Source: Pseudomonas sp. efr-133-TYG-5
GTDB taxonomy: Bacteria; Pseudomonadota; Gammaproteobacteria; Pseudomonadales; Pseudomonadaceae
Direction: 5' to 3'
Length of the DNA: 64,000 bases
NCBI RefSeq assembly: GCF_030209175.1
Contig: NZ_JARVSM010000010.1
Location: 248,001 to 312,000, forward strand
The notes beneath the pieces are model-generated. The model was not told where the DNA came from, ran no database searches, and saw nothing but the letters and a program-made list of their open reading frames with translations. A program made the translations under genes and the position numbers. The first letter of the stretch is position 1, and every line of letters begins with the position of its first letter. Of the stretch, positions 25,172 through 37,396 are shown piece after piece.

Positions 25172-26161
25172 TCAGCCCTCGACCTGGTTCTGCGGCGCAC
25201 CTGCCGCCCAGTTCGCGATGTTGCGCAGGGTGGTCGCGGCAATCGCGCCGAGTGCTTCGCGCGTCAGGAATGCCTGGTGCGCCGTGACGATCACGTTGGG
25301 AAAGGTCAGCAACCGCGCCAGCACATCGTCCTGCAACGGCAGGTCGGAACGGTCTTCGAAGAACAGCTGCGCTTCCTCTTCATAGACATCCAGGCCCAGG
25401 TAACCGAGCTGGCCGTCCTTCAAGGCGTCGATCAGCGCCGGCGTGTCCACCAGGCCGCCGCGCCCGGTGTTGATCAGCATGGCCCCCGGCTGCATTTGCG
25501 CCAGCGAAGCGCGGTTGATCAGGTGCTTGCTCTGCTCGTTGAGCGGGCAGTGCAGGCTGATGATCTGGGCTTGCGTCAGCAGCTCGGGCAGCGCCAGATA
25601 ACGCGCACCCAGGGCTTCGACAGCCGGGTTCGGACAGGGATCGAACGCCAGCAAGCGGCACCCGAAACCGTGCATGATTTTCGCGAACGTGGCGCCGATC
25701 TGCCCGGTGCCGACGATGCCGACGGTTTTGGCCACCAGATCGAAACCGGTCAGCCCGTGCAGGCTGAAATCACCTTCGCGGGTGCGGTTGTAGGCGCGAT
25801 GCAGGCGGCGGTTGAGTGCCAGGATCAGGGCCACGGCATGCTCGGCCACGGCATGCGGCGAATAGGCCGGCACCCGCACCACGGCCAGTCCCAGGCGTTT
25901 TGCCGTGGCCAGGTCGACGTGGTTGTAGCCGGCCGAGCGCAGGGCAATCAGCCGAGTGCCACCCTGGGCCAGGCGTTCCAGCACCGGTGCGCCGAGGTCG
26001 TCGTTGATGAAGGCGCAGACCACCTCGTGCTGCTCGGCCAGCGCCGCCGTATCGAGGCTCAGCCGTGCCGGTTGAAAGTGCAGTTCGATGCCGGGCGGGC
26101 AGTCGGCGGCAAGGAAACTGTCGCGGTCGTAGGTCTGGCTGCTGAAAACGATCGTACGCAT
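25172..26161 (-). CDS. ldhA: D-lactate dehydrogenase, 2-hydroxyacid dehydrogenase family
   Basis: 329 residues, the same as E. coli LdhA. It converts pyruvate to D-lactate with NADH. Visible are the nucleotide motif GTGQIG (about 152-157), catalytic Arg in LRSAGYNH, Glu in LDVYEEEAQ and His in TAHQAFLT. The ATG at 26161 follows GGAGGACC. It sits next to gacS, the order I recall for P. aeruginosa PA0927-PA0928; the two share a strand but are probably transcribed separately. Confidence 0.94.
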   Translation of the reverse strand: MRTIVFSSQTYDRDSFLAADCPPGIELHFQPARLSLDTAALAEQHEVVCAFINDDLGAPVLERLAQGGTRLIALRSAGYNHVDLATAKRLGLAVVRVPAYSPHAVAEHAVALILALNRRLHRAYNRTREGDFSLHGLTGFDLVAKTVGIVGTGQIGATFAKIMHGFGCRLLAFDPCPNPAVEALGARYLALPELLTQAQIISLHCPLNEQSKHLINRASLAQMQPGAMLINTGRGGLVDTPALIDALKDGQLGYLGLDVYEEEAQLFFEDRSDLPLQDDVLARLLTFPNVIVTAHQAFLTREALGAIAATTLRNIANWAAGAPQNQVEG

Positions 26162-26243
26162 GCGGTCCTCCTGGAACATCGTCGCGGGCCGGTTCACCCG
26201 CGATCACTTTAGCCGACCCCACGGTCAGCGATGTTGCCCTGGA

Positions 26244-28997
<2,754 letters not shown>

Positions 28998-29190
28998 GCC
29001 TGTCTCCCGCATCCCGCTGATCGTTGTCTCACACGTGCTTCCGGCACGCGACATTGGCGCAGTGTAGCGATTTGCAGGCGGGCGTTCTCCGGAAAAATGA
29101 TGTCGTCATTCGTCGGCCACCGGCGTGTGGAATCGCCGACAGGGCAGACGTGGGTTGCCCGATGCCTGGCAATCTTGAATAATCGGTCAA

Positions 29191-29212
29191 CTGAGAATTA
29201 TTTGCAGATACT
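29191..29212 (+). promoter_or_regulatory. Fur-like sequence before the PirR-like gene
   Basis: GAGAATTATTTGCAGATAC agrees with the 19-base Fur consensus at 10 positions, strongest in the left half, and ends two or three bases before the ATG at 29214. The match is modest. It would place the two-component pair under iron control, as reported for pirRS-type genes. Confidence 0.35.
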
Positions 29213-29213
29213 C

Positions 29214-29936
29214 ATGACTCCTGTTCCCGTTGGCCCGCCACGCATTCTTTCCATCGAAGACGACCCGGTGCTCGGTGCCTATGTCCACGAGCATCTGGGC
29301 CGCAGCGGTTTCCAGGTGACCTGGTGCCAGAATGGCAACGAAGGCCTGAACATGGCTCGGCGCCAGCCGTTCGATGTGGTGCTGATGGATATCCTGCTGC
29401 CGGGCCTGGACGGCCTCAATGTGCTGACCCAGTTGCGCCAGAGCCACTCCACCCCGGTGCTGCTGATGTCGGCGCTGGGGGCGGAGGCCGATCGCATCAG
29501 CGGTTTCCGCCTCGGCGCCGACGATTACCTGCCCAAGCCATTCAGCATGGCCGAATTGCATGTGCGCATCGAAGCGATCCTGCGCCGGGTCGCGCTCGAC
29601 CGGCGGCCCGTGCCCGTCGCCACGCCCGCGGCGGTGGGCGGACTGCGCTTTGACGACGAGCAGTGCGACGTCTTCTTCGCCGGGCAGGCCGCCGGCCTCA
29701 CCCGTAGCGAGTACCGTTTGCTGGAAACCCTCAACCGCAATGATGAAGAGGTGCTGAGCAAGGCCTTCCTCTATCAGCATGTGCTGCAGCGCGGTTACGC
29801 GGCGCACGATCGCAGCCTCGACATGCACATCAGCCAGATCCGCCGCAAACTCAAGGGCATCGGCTATACCGAGCGCGAAGTGCGCACGGTGTGGGGCAAA
29901 GGCTATGTATTGAGCGCCAGCGATGACAATGTCTGA
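29214..29936 (+). CDS. OmpR-family response regulator (PirR-like)
   Basis: 240 residues. Receiver about 10-122 with phospho-acceptor D59 in VVLMDILLPGLDG and K in LPKPFSMAEL, then a winged-helix DNA-binding domain ending TVWGKGYVLS. The ATG at 29214 is preferred; the frame upstream is antisense to gacS. It overlaps the kinase start by 14 bases. By order (gacS, regulator, kinase, cysM) it matches PA0929, named PirR with the enterobactin receptor gene pirA; but pirA is not present here, so the target is uncertain. Confidence 0.9.
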   Translation: MTPVPVGPPRILSIEDDPVLGAYVHEHLGRSGFQVTWCQNGNEGLNMARRQPFDVVLMDILLPGLDGLNVLTQLRQSHSTPVLLMSALGAEADRISGFRLGADDYLPKPFSMAELHVRIEAILRRVALDRRPVPVATPAAVGGLRFDDEQCDVFFAGQAAGLTRSEYRLLETLNRNDEEVLSKAFLYQHVLQRGYAAHDRSLDMHISQIRRKLKGIGYTEREVRTVWGKGYVLSASDDNV

Positions 29937-31347
29937 CCTGCCGGGCCGGCACTCGCTGTTCTGGAAACTCGCCTGCCTGCTGGTGGCGTTCTGTCTGTTG
30001 ATGATCTGGCTGAGCTGGTCCTGGGGGCGCTATATGGAGGAGCGCAATCAGTTTCTCTCCGACGAGGCGCGCGGCACCCTCAGCCGTTACGCTGCTGAAG
30101 CCGAGCAGGCCTGGCAACGCGGGCAGCGTGCCGGAATCGATAGCTGGCTGCAGAGCATGGAGCTGCGCGAGGCGGCCTGGGTCGGGGTGATCGACCGCAA
30201 TCTGCAATCGCTGAGCAGCGCTGCGCTGAACGCCGAAGAGATTCAGCACCTGACCTTTCTGCGCGGTCTCGACTGGCCGATCCACAAGAAGGGTCGACCG
30301 TGGCTGCGCGTTCCGTTCCCGACTGATCCAGCCGCCGGCAGTCTGGTCATCGAGCTCCCCGAGCGCTTCCTGCCGGGCAAATATCGCGTGTTCTGGCGGG
30401 TGATCACCAACGGGGTGATTCCTGGTCTGTTCACCTTGTTGCTGTGTATCGGTCTGTATCGATTGCTGGTGGTGCCGCTGAACAACCTGCGCGAACAGGC
30501 CAACGCCTGGCGCGCCGACCAGTTGCACGTGCGGCTCTCCAGCGGCATCACCGAACGCCCGGACGAACTCGGCGAGCTGGCCCGGGCATTCGACTCGATG
30601 TCCGAACGCCTGCAATCCACCGTCGCCCTGCAACAGCAATTGCTCCGCGACCTGTCCCATGAACTGCGCACGCCGTTGAGTCGATTGCGCGTGGCCAGCG
30701 ACAGCGAGCAGGACCTGCTGGCGCTGCGCGAGCGCATCGGGCGCGAGGTCGACGTCATGCAGCGGCTGGTGGAAGACACCCTGCAACTGGCCTGGCTCGA
30801 CACCGAGCGCGCGCCACTGCCGGAGGAGGCGATCCAGATCCAGGCGCTGTGGGAAATGCTCACCGACAACGCCTGTTATGAAAGTGGCTGGCCGAGTCTG
30901 CAACTGCAATGTGCAGTCGACGCTGCGTGCTGGGTTCGGGGCAATCTCAATACGCTGGCCCAGGCCCTGGAAAACATCCTGCGCAATGCCATCCGTCATT
31001 CGCCTGCGGGCGGCATCGTCCGTCTCGACGGTCGGCGCGATGGCGCTTACTGGCACCTGTGGCTCGAGGATCAGGGCGGCGGGGTGGCCGAAGCGGATCT
31101 GGAGCGGATCTTCTCACCGTTCATTCGCCTTGACGGTTCGCGCCCGGGGGACGGCGGTTTCGGCCTGGGCCTGAGCATTGCCCGCAACGCGGTACAGCGC
31201 CAGGGCGGCAGACTGTGGGCGCAGAACAGCGGCACGGGGTTGCGCCTGAATTTGCGCCTGATTGCCGACGACGGCCCTTTAGTCGCGCAGACAGGCGCGA
31301 ACCGGCCTGATCTCGATATGGCCGGGTATCAGCCAGGCCTGGTTTGA
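29923..31347 (+). CDS. Sensor histidine kinase (PirS-like)
   Basis: 474 residues. Helices at about 13-32 and 165-187 flank a ~130-residue periplasmic domain; HAMP follows, then HisKA with H246 in DLSHELRTPLSRL, and ATPase boxes NILRNAIRHS, DQGGGVA and GFGLGLSIA. The start overlaps the regulator gene by 14 bases. Its signal could be iron or siderophore related by analogy with PirS, but the sensor domain shows no recognisable motif. Confidence 0.9.
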   Translation: MTMSDLPGRHSLFWKLACLLVAFCLLMIWLSWSWGRYMEERNQFLSDEARGTLSRYAAEAEQAWQRGQRAGIDSWLQSMELREAAWVGVIDRNLQSLSSAALNAEEIQHLTFLRGLDWPIHKKGRPWLRVPFPTDPAAGSLVIELPERFLPGKYRVFWRVITNGVIPGLFTLLLCIGLYRLLVVPLNNLREQANAWRADQLHVRLSSGITERPDELGELARAFDSMSERLQSTVALQQQLLRDLSHELRTPLSRLRVASDSEQDLLALRERIGREVDVMQRLVEDTLQLAWLDTERAPLPEEAIQIQALWEMLTDNACYESGWPSLQLQCAVDAACWVRGNLNTLAQALENILRNAIRHSPAGGIVRLDGRRDGAYWHLWLEDQGGGVAEADLERIFSPFIRLDGSRPGDGGFGLGLSIARNAVQRQGGRLWAQNSGTGLRLNLRLIADDGPLVAQTGANRPDLDMAGYQPGLV

Positions 31348-31518
31348 CTCGGCCGATCTTGCGCAGGCTGGGAAGCGGCTTGCAGATTCGCCCTCAGGCG
31401 TATTTTGTCGGAGTGCTCCGAGCTTTTTGTACGACGTTTCCCAAAGGGGATCAGCGGCAAATGGCAGCGCGAGTGAAGAATTAAGCTCCGCTCTTCACGA
31501 GTCTTCAAGGAGTAAGGC

Positions 31519-32541
31519 ATGCGCGCATCCGACGTCACCGGCAACGCAAACACTGATCGTTTCAACGAAGTGCTGGCACTGATTCAAGGTGCCAGGCAAC
31601 AGGCGATCCAAGCGGTGAATACCCAGCTGATCGACCTGTACTGGCAGGTCGGTGGCTACATCAGTCGCAAGATCGAGCGAGCCGAGTGGGGCGATTCGGT
31701 GGTCGGTCAACTGGCCGAGCATCTGGCTAGAAGTCAGCCCGGATTGCGCGGTTTTACCCGCTCCAATCTGTTTCGAATGCGCCAGTTCTATGAGATTTAT
31801 CGCGCCGAAGAAAAAGTCGCACCACTGGCGCGACAATTGTCCTGGTCACACAACGTAGTCATTTTCGGTCAAAGCAAACGCCCCGAAGAACGCGAATTTT
31901 ACCTGCGCATGGCCATCCAGGAAAAATGGTCGAAACGCGAACTGGAACGCCAACTCAAAGCGGCCCTGTTCGAGCGCAGCGTCACCCAACCGGCCAAAAC
32001 CTCGGCAATGCTCAAGCAAAGCCATCCTGCTGCACTCGAGATCTTCCGTGATGCCTACATGCTCGAGTTTCTCGACCTGCCCGGCGGCCATGCCGAAACC
32101 GATCTGCATCAGGGCCTGCTCGGCCGGCTCAAGGCATTTCTCAGTGAGCTGGGGCGTGACTTCTGCTTCGTGGGTTCGAAGTACCCGCTGCAGGTCGGCG
32201 GTCGGGACTTCGCCCTCGATCTGTTGTTCTTCCACCGAGGGCTGAACTGCCTGGTAGCCATCGAACTCAAGGTCGGTCGCTTTGAACCCGAATACCTGGG
32301 CAAGCTCAACTTCTACCTCGAGGCGCTGGATCGTGATGAGCGCAAGCCGCACGAAAACCCGGCCATCGGCGTGTTGCTCTGCGCCAGCAAGGAGGACGAA
32401 GTGGTCGAATACGCGCTCAATCGCAGTCTGTCTCCGGCGTTGATCGCGCAATACCAGGTGCAACTGCCCGACAAGCAATTGTTGCAGGCCAAGCTGCACG
32501 AGTTTTATGCATTGAATATGGCGCAAGGTGACGCGGACTGA
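31519..32541 (+). CDS. DUF1016 / YhcG-type PDDEXK nuclease-domain protein
   Basis: 340 residues. The N-terminal DUF1016 domain (VNTQLIDLYWQVGGYIS, GFTRSNLFRMRQFYE, LSWSHNV; about 10-170) is followed by a PDDEXK-like domain with DFALDLLFFHRG and IELKVGRFEPEYLGKLNFY (about 225-290), giving the D..ExK catalytic set. Such proteins are often found in mobile or restriction-associated loci. It stands alone between the PirRS-like pair and cysM, where P. aeruginosa has pirA, so it is probably an insertion. GGAG sits upstream of the ATG. Role unproven. Confidence 0.88.
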   Translation: MRASDVTGNANTDRFNEVLALIQGARQQAIQAVNTQLIDLYWQVGGYISRKIERAEWGDSVVGQLAEHLARSQPGLRGFTRSNLFRMRQFYEIYRAEEKVAPLARQLSWSHNVVIFGQSKRPEEREFYLRMAIQEKWSKRELERQLKAALFERSVTQPAKTSAMLKQSHPAALEIFRDAYMLEFLDLPGGHAETDLHQGLLGRLKAFLSELGRDFCFVGSKYPLQVGGRDFALDLLFFHRGLNCLVAIELKVGRFEPEYLGKLNFYLEALDRDERKPHENPAIGVLLCASKEDEVVEYALNRSLSPALIAQYQVQLPDKQLLQAKLHEFYALNMAQGDAD

Positions 32542-32650
32542 TTCAAGCGCTTATTCCCATAAACCATAAGCACCGCACTTTGCGTGATATGGCCTGCGCG
32601 GGTTTGCCGGTATGATAGGCGCCCCCGCACGTCTGGATTGCGAATACGCC

Positions 32651-33553
32651 ATGACCCTGCAGTACCCAACCATCGCCGATTGCGTCGGCAACACTCCGCT
32701 GGTCCGTTTGCAGCGCCTGCCCGGTGCTACCAGCAACACGCTTTTGCTCAAGCTCGAAGGGAACAACCCGGCGGGTTCGGTCAAGGATCGTCCGGCGCTG
32801 TCGATGATCACCCGGGCCGAGTTGCGTGGACAGATCCATGCCGGCGATACGCTGATCGAGGCGACGTCGGGCAACACCGGGATCGCCCTGGCGATGGCCG
32901 CTGCGATCAAGGGTTACAAGATGATCCTGATCATGCCGGACAACTCCAGCGCCGAGCGCAAGGCGGCCATGACCGCCTATGGCGCCGAGCTCATTCTGGT
33001 CAGCCAGGAAGAAGGTATGGAAGGCGCGCGCGATCTTGCCCAGCGCATGGAGGCCGAAGGCCGCGGCAAGGTGCTGGACCAGTTCGCCAACGGTGACAAC
33101 CCTGAAGCGCACTACACCACCACCGGCCCGGAAATCTGGCGCCAGACCCAGGGCACCATCACCCATTTCGTCAGCTCCATGGGCACCACCGGTACCATCA
33201 TGGGCGTGTCGCGCTATCTGAAAGAGCAGAGCGACAGCGTGCAGATCATCGGTCTGCAGCCGATGGAAGGCTCGGCCATTCCCGGCATCCGCCGCTGGCC
33301 GCAGGAATACCTGCCGAAGATCTACCAGGCCGACCGTGTCGACCGCATCGTCGACATGGCGCAAAGCGAAGCCGAAGACGTTACCCGCCGACTGGCCCGC
33401 GAAGAAGGCATCTTCTGCGGCGTGTCCTCGGGTGGTGCGGTGGCAGCGATGCTGCGCCTGTCCAAGGAAGTTGAAAACGCGGTGATCGTCGCGATCATCT
33501 GTGACCGTGGCGACCGTTACCTGTCGACCGGCATTTTCGACGCGGCCAACTGA
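32651..33553 (+). CDS. cysM: Cysteine synthase B
   Basis: 300 residues. A PLP enzyme making cysteine from O-acetylserine and sulfide or thiosulfate. PLP Lys is in GSVKDRPAL (about 36-44), the phosphate loop in EATSGNTGIA, and the C-terminal CGVSSGGAV matches CysM. The ATG at 32651 begins the family's MTLQYPTIADCVGNTPLVRL. The stop overlaps the rlmD start by one base. Confidence 0.95.
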   Translation: MTLQYPTIADCVGNTPLVRLQRLPGATSNTLLLKLEGNNPAGSVKDRPALSMITRAELRGQIHAGDTLIEATSGNTGIALAMAAAIKGYKMILIMPDNSSAERKAAMTAYGAELILVSQEEGMEGARDLAQRMEAEGRGKVLDQFANGDNPEAHYTTTGPEIWRQTQGTITHFVSSMGTTGTIMGVSRYLKEQSDSVQIIGLQPMEGSAIPGIRRWPQEYLPKIYQADRVDRIVDMAQSEAEDVTRRLAREEGIFCGVSSGGAVAAMLRLSKEVENAVIVAIICDRGDRYLSTGIFDAAN

Positions 33554-34905
33554 TGGCCAGGCACGAAAGAGGCCTGCGCTTCCAGCCCACCGGCGGCAGC
33601 AAGGCTGCGCAAATCCCGACCGGCAAAAAGCAGCGCTTGAAGATCGAGCGCCTGGCCAACGACGGTCGTGGCATCGCGTTTTTCGAAGGTCGTACCTGGT
33701 TCGTCCTTGGCGCCCTGGCGGGTGAAGAAGTCGAAGCGCGGGTGCTCGGCGCCCACGGCAAAGTGGTCGAGGCGCGTACCGAACGCGTGTTCAGCGCCAG
33801 CGAGTTGCGGCGCCCGGCGCCGTGTCAGCACGCGGGTCGCTGCGGCGGTTGCAGTGTCCAGCACCTGCCCCACGACGAACAGCTTGCCCTCAAACAGCGC
33901 ATGCTCGCTGAACAGTTGTCGCGGGTGGCCGGGGTCGAACCCGAGGCCTGGGCGGCGCCCTTGACGGCGACGGAGTTCGGCTATCGCCGCCGCGCCCGCG
34001 TCGCCGTGCGCTGGGACAGCAAGGCGAAAAAACTCGACGTGGGCTTTCGCGCCGCCGGTAGTCAGGACATCGTCGCGATCAGCGAATGCCCGGTGCTGGT
34101 ACAGCCCTTGCAACCGATCATGGCCCGCCTGCCGGAAATGCTGCGGCGCTTGAGCAAGCCTCAGGCCCTGGGCCATGTCGAGCTGTTCAGCGGTTCTTCG
34201 CTGGCGCTCTTGCTGCGCCATATGGCGCCGCTGTCCGACGCCGACCTGACGATCCTCAAGGATTTCTGCGCGTTCCACCAAGCGCAGTTGTGGCTGCACG
34301 GCGACGGCGAACCGCAACCGGTGGACGCCACGCAATCGCTGGGGTATCGCCTGCAGACCTGGGATCTTGATCTGGCCTGGCGGCCGGGCGATTTCATCCA
34401 GGTCAACGCCGCGGTCAACGAGGCCATGGTGGCGCAGGCGCTGGAGTGGCTGCAGCCCAAGGCGGACGAGCGCGTGCTTGACCTGTTCTGCGGCCTGGGC
34501 AATTTTGCTCTGCCGCTGGCCACGATCGTGCGCGAAGTGGTGGCGGTCGAGGGCGTGCAGACCATGGTCGACCGCGCTGCGGCCAACGCGGCTAGTAACA
34601 ATTTGCATAACACAAAGTTTTTTCAGGCCGATTTATCCCAGCCTTTGACCGATGCCGAATGGATCGCAAGCGGCTTTTCTGCGGTACTCTTGGACCCACC
34701 GCGTGACGGTGCTTTCGAGGTGGTGCGCAAGCTCGCGACCCTGGGCGCCAAGCGGTTGGTGTATGTGTCGTGCAACCCGGCAACGCTGGCGCGCGATACG
34801 GTCGAATTGGTCAAGCAGGGCTACCGGTTAAAACGTGCCGGGATTCTCGATATGTTTCCTCAGACGGCACATGTCGAGGCCATGGCGTTATTTGAAGCGA
34901 GCTAG
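33553..34905 (+). CDS. rlmD: 23S rRNA (uracil-1939-C5)-methyltransferase RlmD
   Basis: 450 residues. It methylates U1939 of 23S rRNA. An N-terminal TRAM-like segment (KIERLANDGRGIAFFEGR) precedes iron-sulfur cysteines in PCQHAGRCGGCS; the SAM site is LDLFCGLGNFALPLA and catalytic Cys in VYVSCNPATLARD. It overlaps cysM by one base and lies ahead of relA, the same order as PA0932-PA0934. Confidence 0.95.
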   Translation: MARHERGLRFQPTGGSKAAQIPTGKKQRLKIERLANDGRGIAFFEGRTWFVLGALAGEEVEARVLGAHGKVVEARTERVFSASELRRPAPCQHAGRCGGCSVQHLPHDEQLALKQRMLAEQLSRVAGVEPEAWAAPLTATEFGYRRRARVAVRWDSKAKKLDVGFRAAGSQDIVAISECPVLVQPLQPIMARLPEMLRRLSKPQALGHVELFSGSSLALLLRHMAPLSDADLTILKDFCAFHQAQLWLHGDGEPQPVDATQSLGYRLQTWDLDLAWRPGDFIQVNAAVNEAMVAQALEWLQPKADERVLDLFCGLGNFALPLATIVREVVAVEGVQTMVDRAAANAASNNLHNTKFFQADLSQPLTDAEWIASGFSAVLLDPPRDGAFEVVRKLATLGAKRLVYVSCNPATLARDTVELVKQGYRLKRAGILDMFPQTAHVEAMALFEAS

Positions 34906-35029
34906 GATGGCTCGTCTGATCCGACTGGTCCGCCCGTGCAGCGCTCGTCTTAGCCCCGTGAGCGCGAACGGGCAATGAAGGTCAGCGATTTGACGCATTG
35001 AATCTGCGTCGTAGGGAAGGTAAAGCAAC

Positions 35030-37273
35030 ATGGTACAGGTGAGAGCACACCAGCCGATCAACACCGACGGCAGTATCAATCTCGAGGCTTGGCTCGATCA
35101 TGCGGTCAGTGTCGATCTGGCACTGGATCGCGAGGCCTTGAAGGAAGCCTGCGAGTACGCTCGCCAGGCCGAGCAACAATCCAATGCGGCGAAGAATCTC
35201 TGGTCCGAAGGCAGCGGCAGTTTCAGCACGGGCCTGGAAATAGCGGAGATTCTTGCCGACCTCAAGCTGGACCAGGATTCGCTGGTCGCCGCGGTGCTGT
35301 ACCGGGGCGTGCGTGAAGGCCAGATCGAGCTCGCGGCAGTCAGCCAGCGCTTCGGTCCGGTGGTCGCCAAACTGATCGACGGCGTGCTGCGCATGGCGGC
35401 GATCAGCGCCAGTCTGAGCCCGCGCCAATCGATGGTGCTGGGCACCCAGGGCCAGGTAGAGAACCTGCGCAAGATGCTGGTGGCGATGGTCGACGACGTG
35501 CGCGTCGCACTGATCAAGCTGGCCGAGCGCACCTGTGCGATCCGTGCGGTGAAGACCGCGGATGACGAGAAGCGCAACCGGGTCGCCCGGGAAGTCTTCG
35601 ATATCTACGCGCCGCTGGCGCACCGCCTCGGTATCGGCCATATCAAGTGGGAGCTGGAAGACCTGTCCTTCCGCTACCTGGAACCCGATCAATACAAACA
35701 GATTGCCAAATTGCTGCACGAGCGGCGGCTTGATCGCGAGCGTTTCATCGCCGACGTGATGACCCAGCTCAAGGATGAACTGCAGGCCACCGGCGTCGAC
35801 GCCGACATCAGTGGTCGGGCCAAGCACATCTATTCGATCTGGCGCAAAATGCAGCGCAAGGGCCTGGAATTCAGCCAGATCTATGACGTGCGTGCGGTGC
35901 GCGTACTGGTGCCCGAGATGCGCGACTGCTACACCGCGCTCGGTATCGTCCACACCCTGTGGCGGCACATTCCCAAGGAGTTCGACGACTACATCGCCAA
36001 CCCGAAGGAGAACGGCTACCGCTCGTTGCACACGGCGGTGATCGGCCCGGAAGGCAAGGTGCTGGAAGTGCAGATCCGTACCCATTCGATGCACGAAGAG
36101 GCCGAACTCGGCGTGTGCGCGCACTGGCGCTACAAGGGCACCGACGTCAAGTCCGGCTCCAACCACTACGAAGAGAAAATCTCCTGGCTGCGGCAGGTGC
36201 TCGAGTGGCATGAGGAACTGGGTGACATCGGCGGCCTCGCCGAACAGCTGCGGGTCGACATCGAGCCGGACCGGGTCTACATCTTCACCCCCGACGGTCA
36301 CGCCATCGACCTGCCGAAGGGTGCGACGCCACTGGACTTCGCCTACCGCGTGCACACGGAAATCGGCCACAACTGCCGCGGCGCCAAGATCAACGGGCGG
36401 ATCGTGCCGCTCAACTACAGCCTGCAGACCGGCGAGCAGGTCGAGATCATCACCAGCAAGCACGGTACGCCGAGCCGCGACTGGCTGAACCCGAACCTCG
36501 GTTACGTCACCACCTCGCGGGCACGGGCGAAGATCGTGCACTGGTTCAAGTTGCAGGCCCGCGACCAGAACGTCGCGGCCGGCAAGACCCTGCTCGAGCG
36601 CGAGCTCAGCCGCCTCGGCCTGCCGGCGGTGGATTTCGACAAGCTGGCCGACAAGGCCAACATGAAAACCGCCGAGGACATGTTCGCCGCGCTCGGTGCC
36701 GGCGACCTGCGCCTGGCGCAACTGGTCAACCTGGCGCAGCAGCTGGTCGAGCCGGAGCGCGGCAACGAGCAGCTGGAACTGATCCCGCGCAAGGCCACCG
36801 GCTACAAGCCAGGCAAGCGCGGCGACATCCAGATCCAGGGTGTGGGCAACCTGATGACGCAAATGGCCGGCTGCTGCCAGCCGTTGCCGGGCGATGCGAT
36901 CGTCGGTTACATCACCCAGGGTCGCGGTGTGAGCATTCACCGTCAGGACTGCGCCTCGGTGCTGCAACTGGCCGGGCGTGAGCCGGAGCGCATCATTCAG
37001 GTCAGCTGGGGCCCGGTACCGGTGCTCACCTACCCGGTGGACATCGTCATCCGTGCCTACGACCGTTCCGGTCTGCTGCGCGACGTGTCGCAGGTGCTGC
37101 TCAACGAGCGGATCAACGTGCTGGCGGTCAACACCCGCTCGAACAAGGAGGACAACACCGCGCTGATGTCGCTGACCATCGAGATTCCTGGCCTGGATGC
37201 GCTGGGACGCTTGCTGGGGCGGATTTCGCAGTTGCCGAACATCATCGAAACGCGGCGTAACCGCACTCCGTGA
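35030..37273 (+). CDS. relA: GTP pyrophosphokinase RelA
   Basis: 747 residues. Ribosome-associated (p)ppGpp synthetase of the stringent response. The N-terminal hydrolase-like domain is degenerate (no HD pair; IKLAERTCAIRAV), and the synthetase holds KEFDDYIANPKENGYRSLHT, the EFDD being the acidic EXDD motif of monofunctional RelA. TGS (DRVYIFTPDGHAIDLPKGAT) and C-terminal ACT domains follow, with an intervening CCQPLPGD. GGGAAGGTAAAG sets the ATG at 35030. Confidence 0.96.
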   Translation: MVQVRAHQPINTDGSINLEAWLDHAVSVDLALDREALKEACEYARQAEQQSNAAKNLWSEGSGSFSTGLEIAEILADLKLDQDSLVAAVLYRGVREGQIELAAVSQRFGPVVAKLIDGVLRMAAISASLSPRQSMVLGTQGQVENLRKMLVAMVDDVRVALIKLAERTCAIRAVKTADDEKRNRVAREVFDIYAPLAHRLGIGHIKWELEDLSFRYLEPDQYKQIAKLLHERRLDRERFIADVMTQLKDELQATGVDADISGRAKHIYSIWRKMQRKGLEFSQIYDVRAVRVLVPEMRDCYTALGIVHTLWRHIPKEFDDYIANPKENGYRSLHTAVIGPEGKVLEVQIRTHSMHEEAELGVCAHWRYKGTDVKSGSNHYEEKISWLRQVLEWHEELGDIGGLAEQLRVDIEPDRVYIFTPDGHAIDLPKGATPLDFAYRVHTEIGHNCRGAKINGRIVPLNYSLQTGEQVEIITSKHGTPSRDWLNPNLGYVTTSRARAKIVHWFKLQARDQNVAAGKTLLERELSRLGLPAVDFDKLADKANMKTAEDMFAALGAGDLRLAQLVNLAQQLVEPERGNEQLELIPRKATGYKPGKRGDIQIQGVGNLMTQMAGCCQPLPGDAIVGYITQGRGVSIHRQDCASVLQLAGREPERIIQVSWGPVPVLTYPVDIVIRAYDRSGLLRDVSQVLLNERINVLAVNTRSNKEDNTALMSLTIEIPGLDALGRLLGRISQLPNIIETRRNRTP

Positions 37274-37288
37274 TGAAGTCACGATCAC

Positions 37289-37376
37289 TGTGGGAGCTGG
37301 CTTGCCAGCGATTGCAGCACCTCGGTTCTCTTCAGAGACCGAGTTGTTTGTATCGCTGGCAAGTCAGCTCCCACAG
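37289..37376. repeat. REP doublet (GCTGGCTTGCCAGCG type)
   Basis: Arms TGTGGGAGCTGGCTTGCCAGCG and ATCGCTGGCAAGTCAGCTCCC are inverted between relA and mazG, within what may be a polycistronic stretch. Confidence 0.9.
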
Positions 37377-37396
37377 GTTCTTGTAGAGACAGACAG

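Noticed and set aside
34982..37288. 768-codon minus-strand frame opposite relA
   Set aside because: Shadow of relA with no ribosome site or domain.
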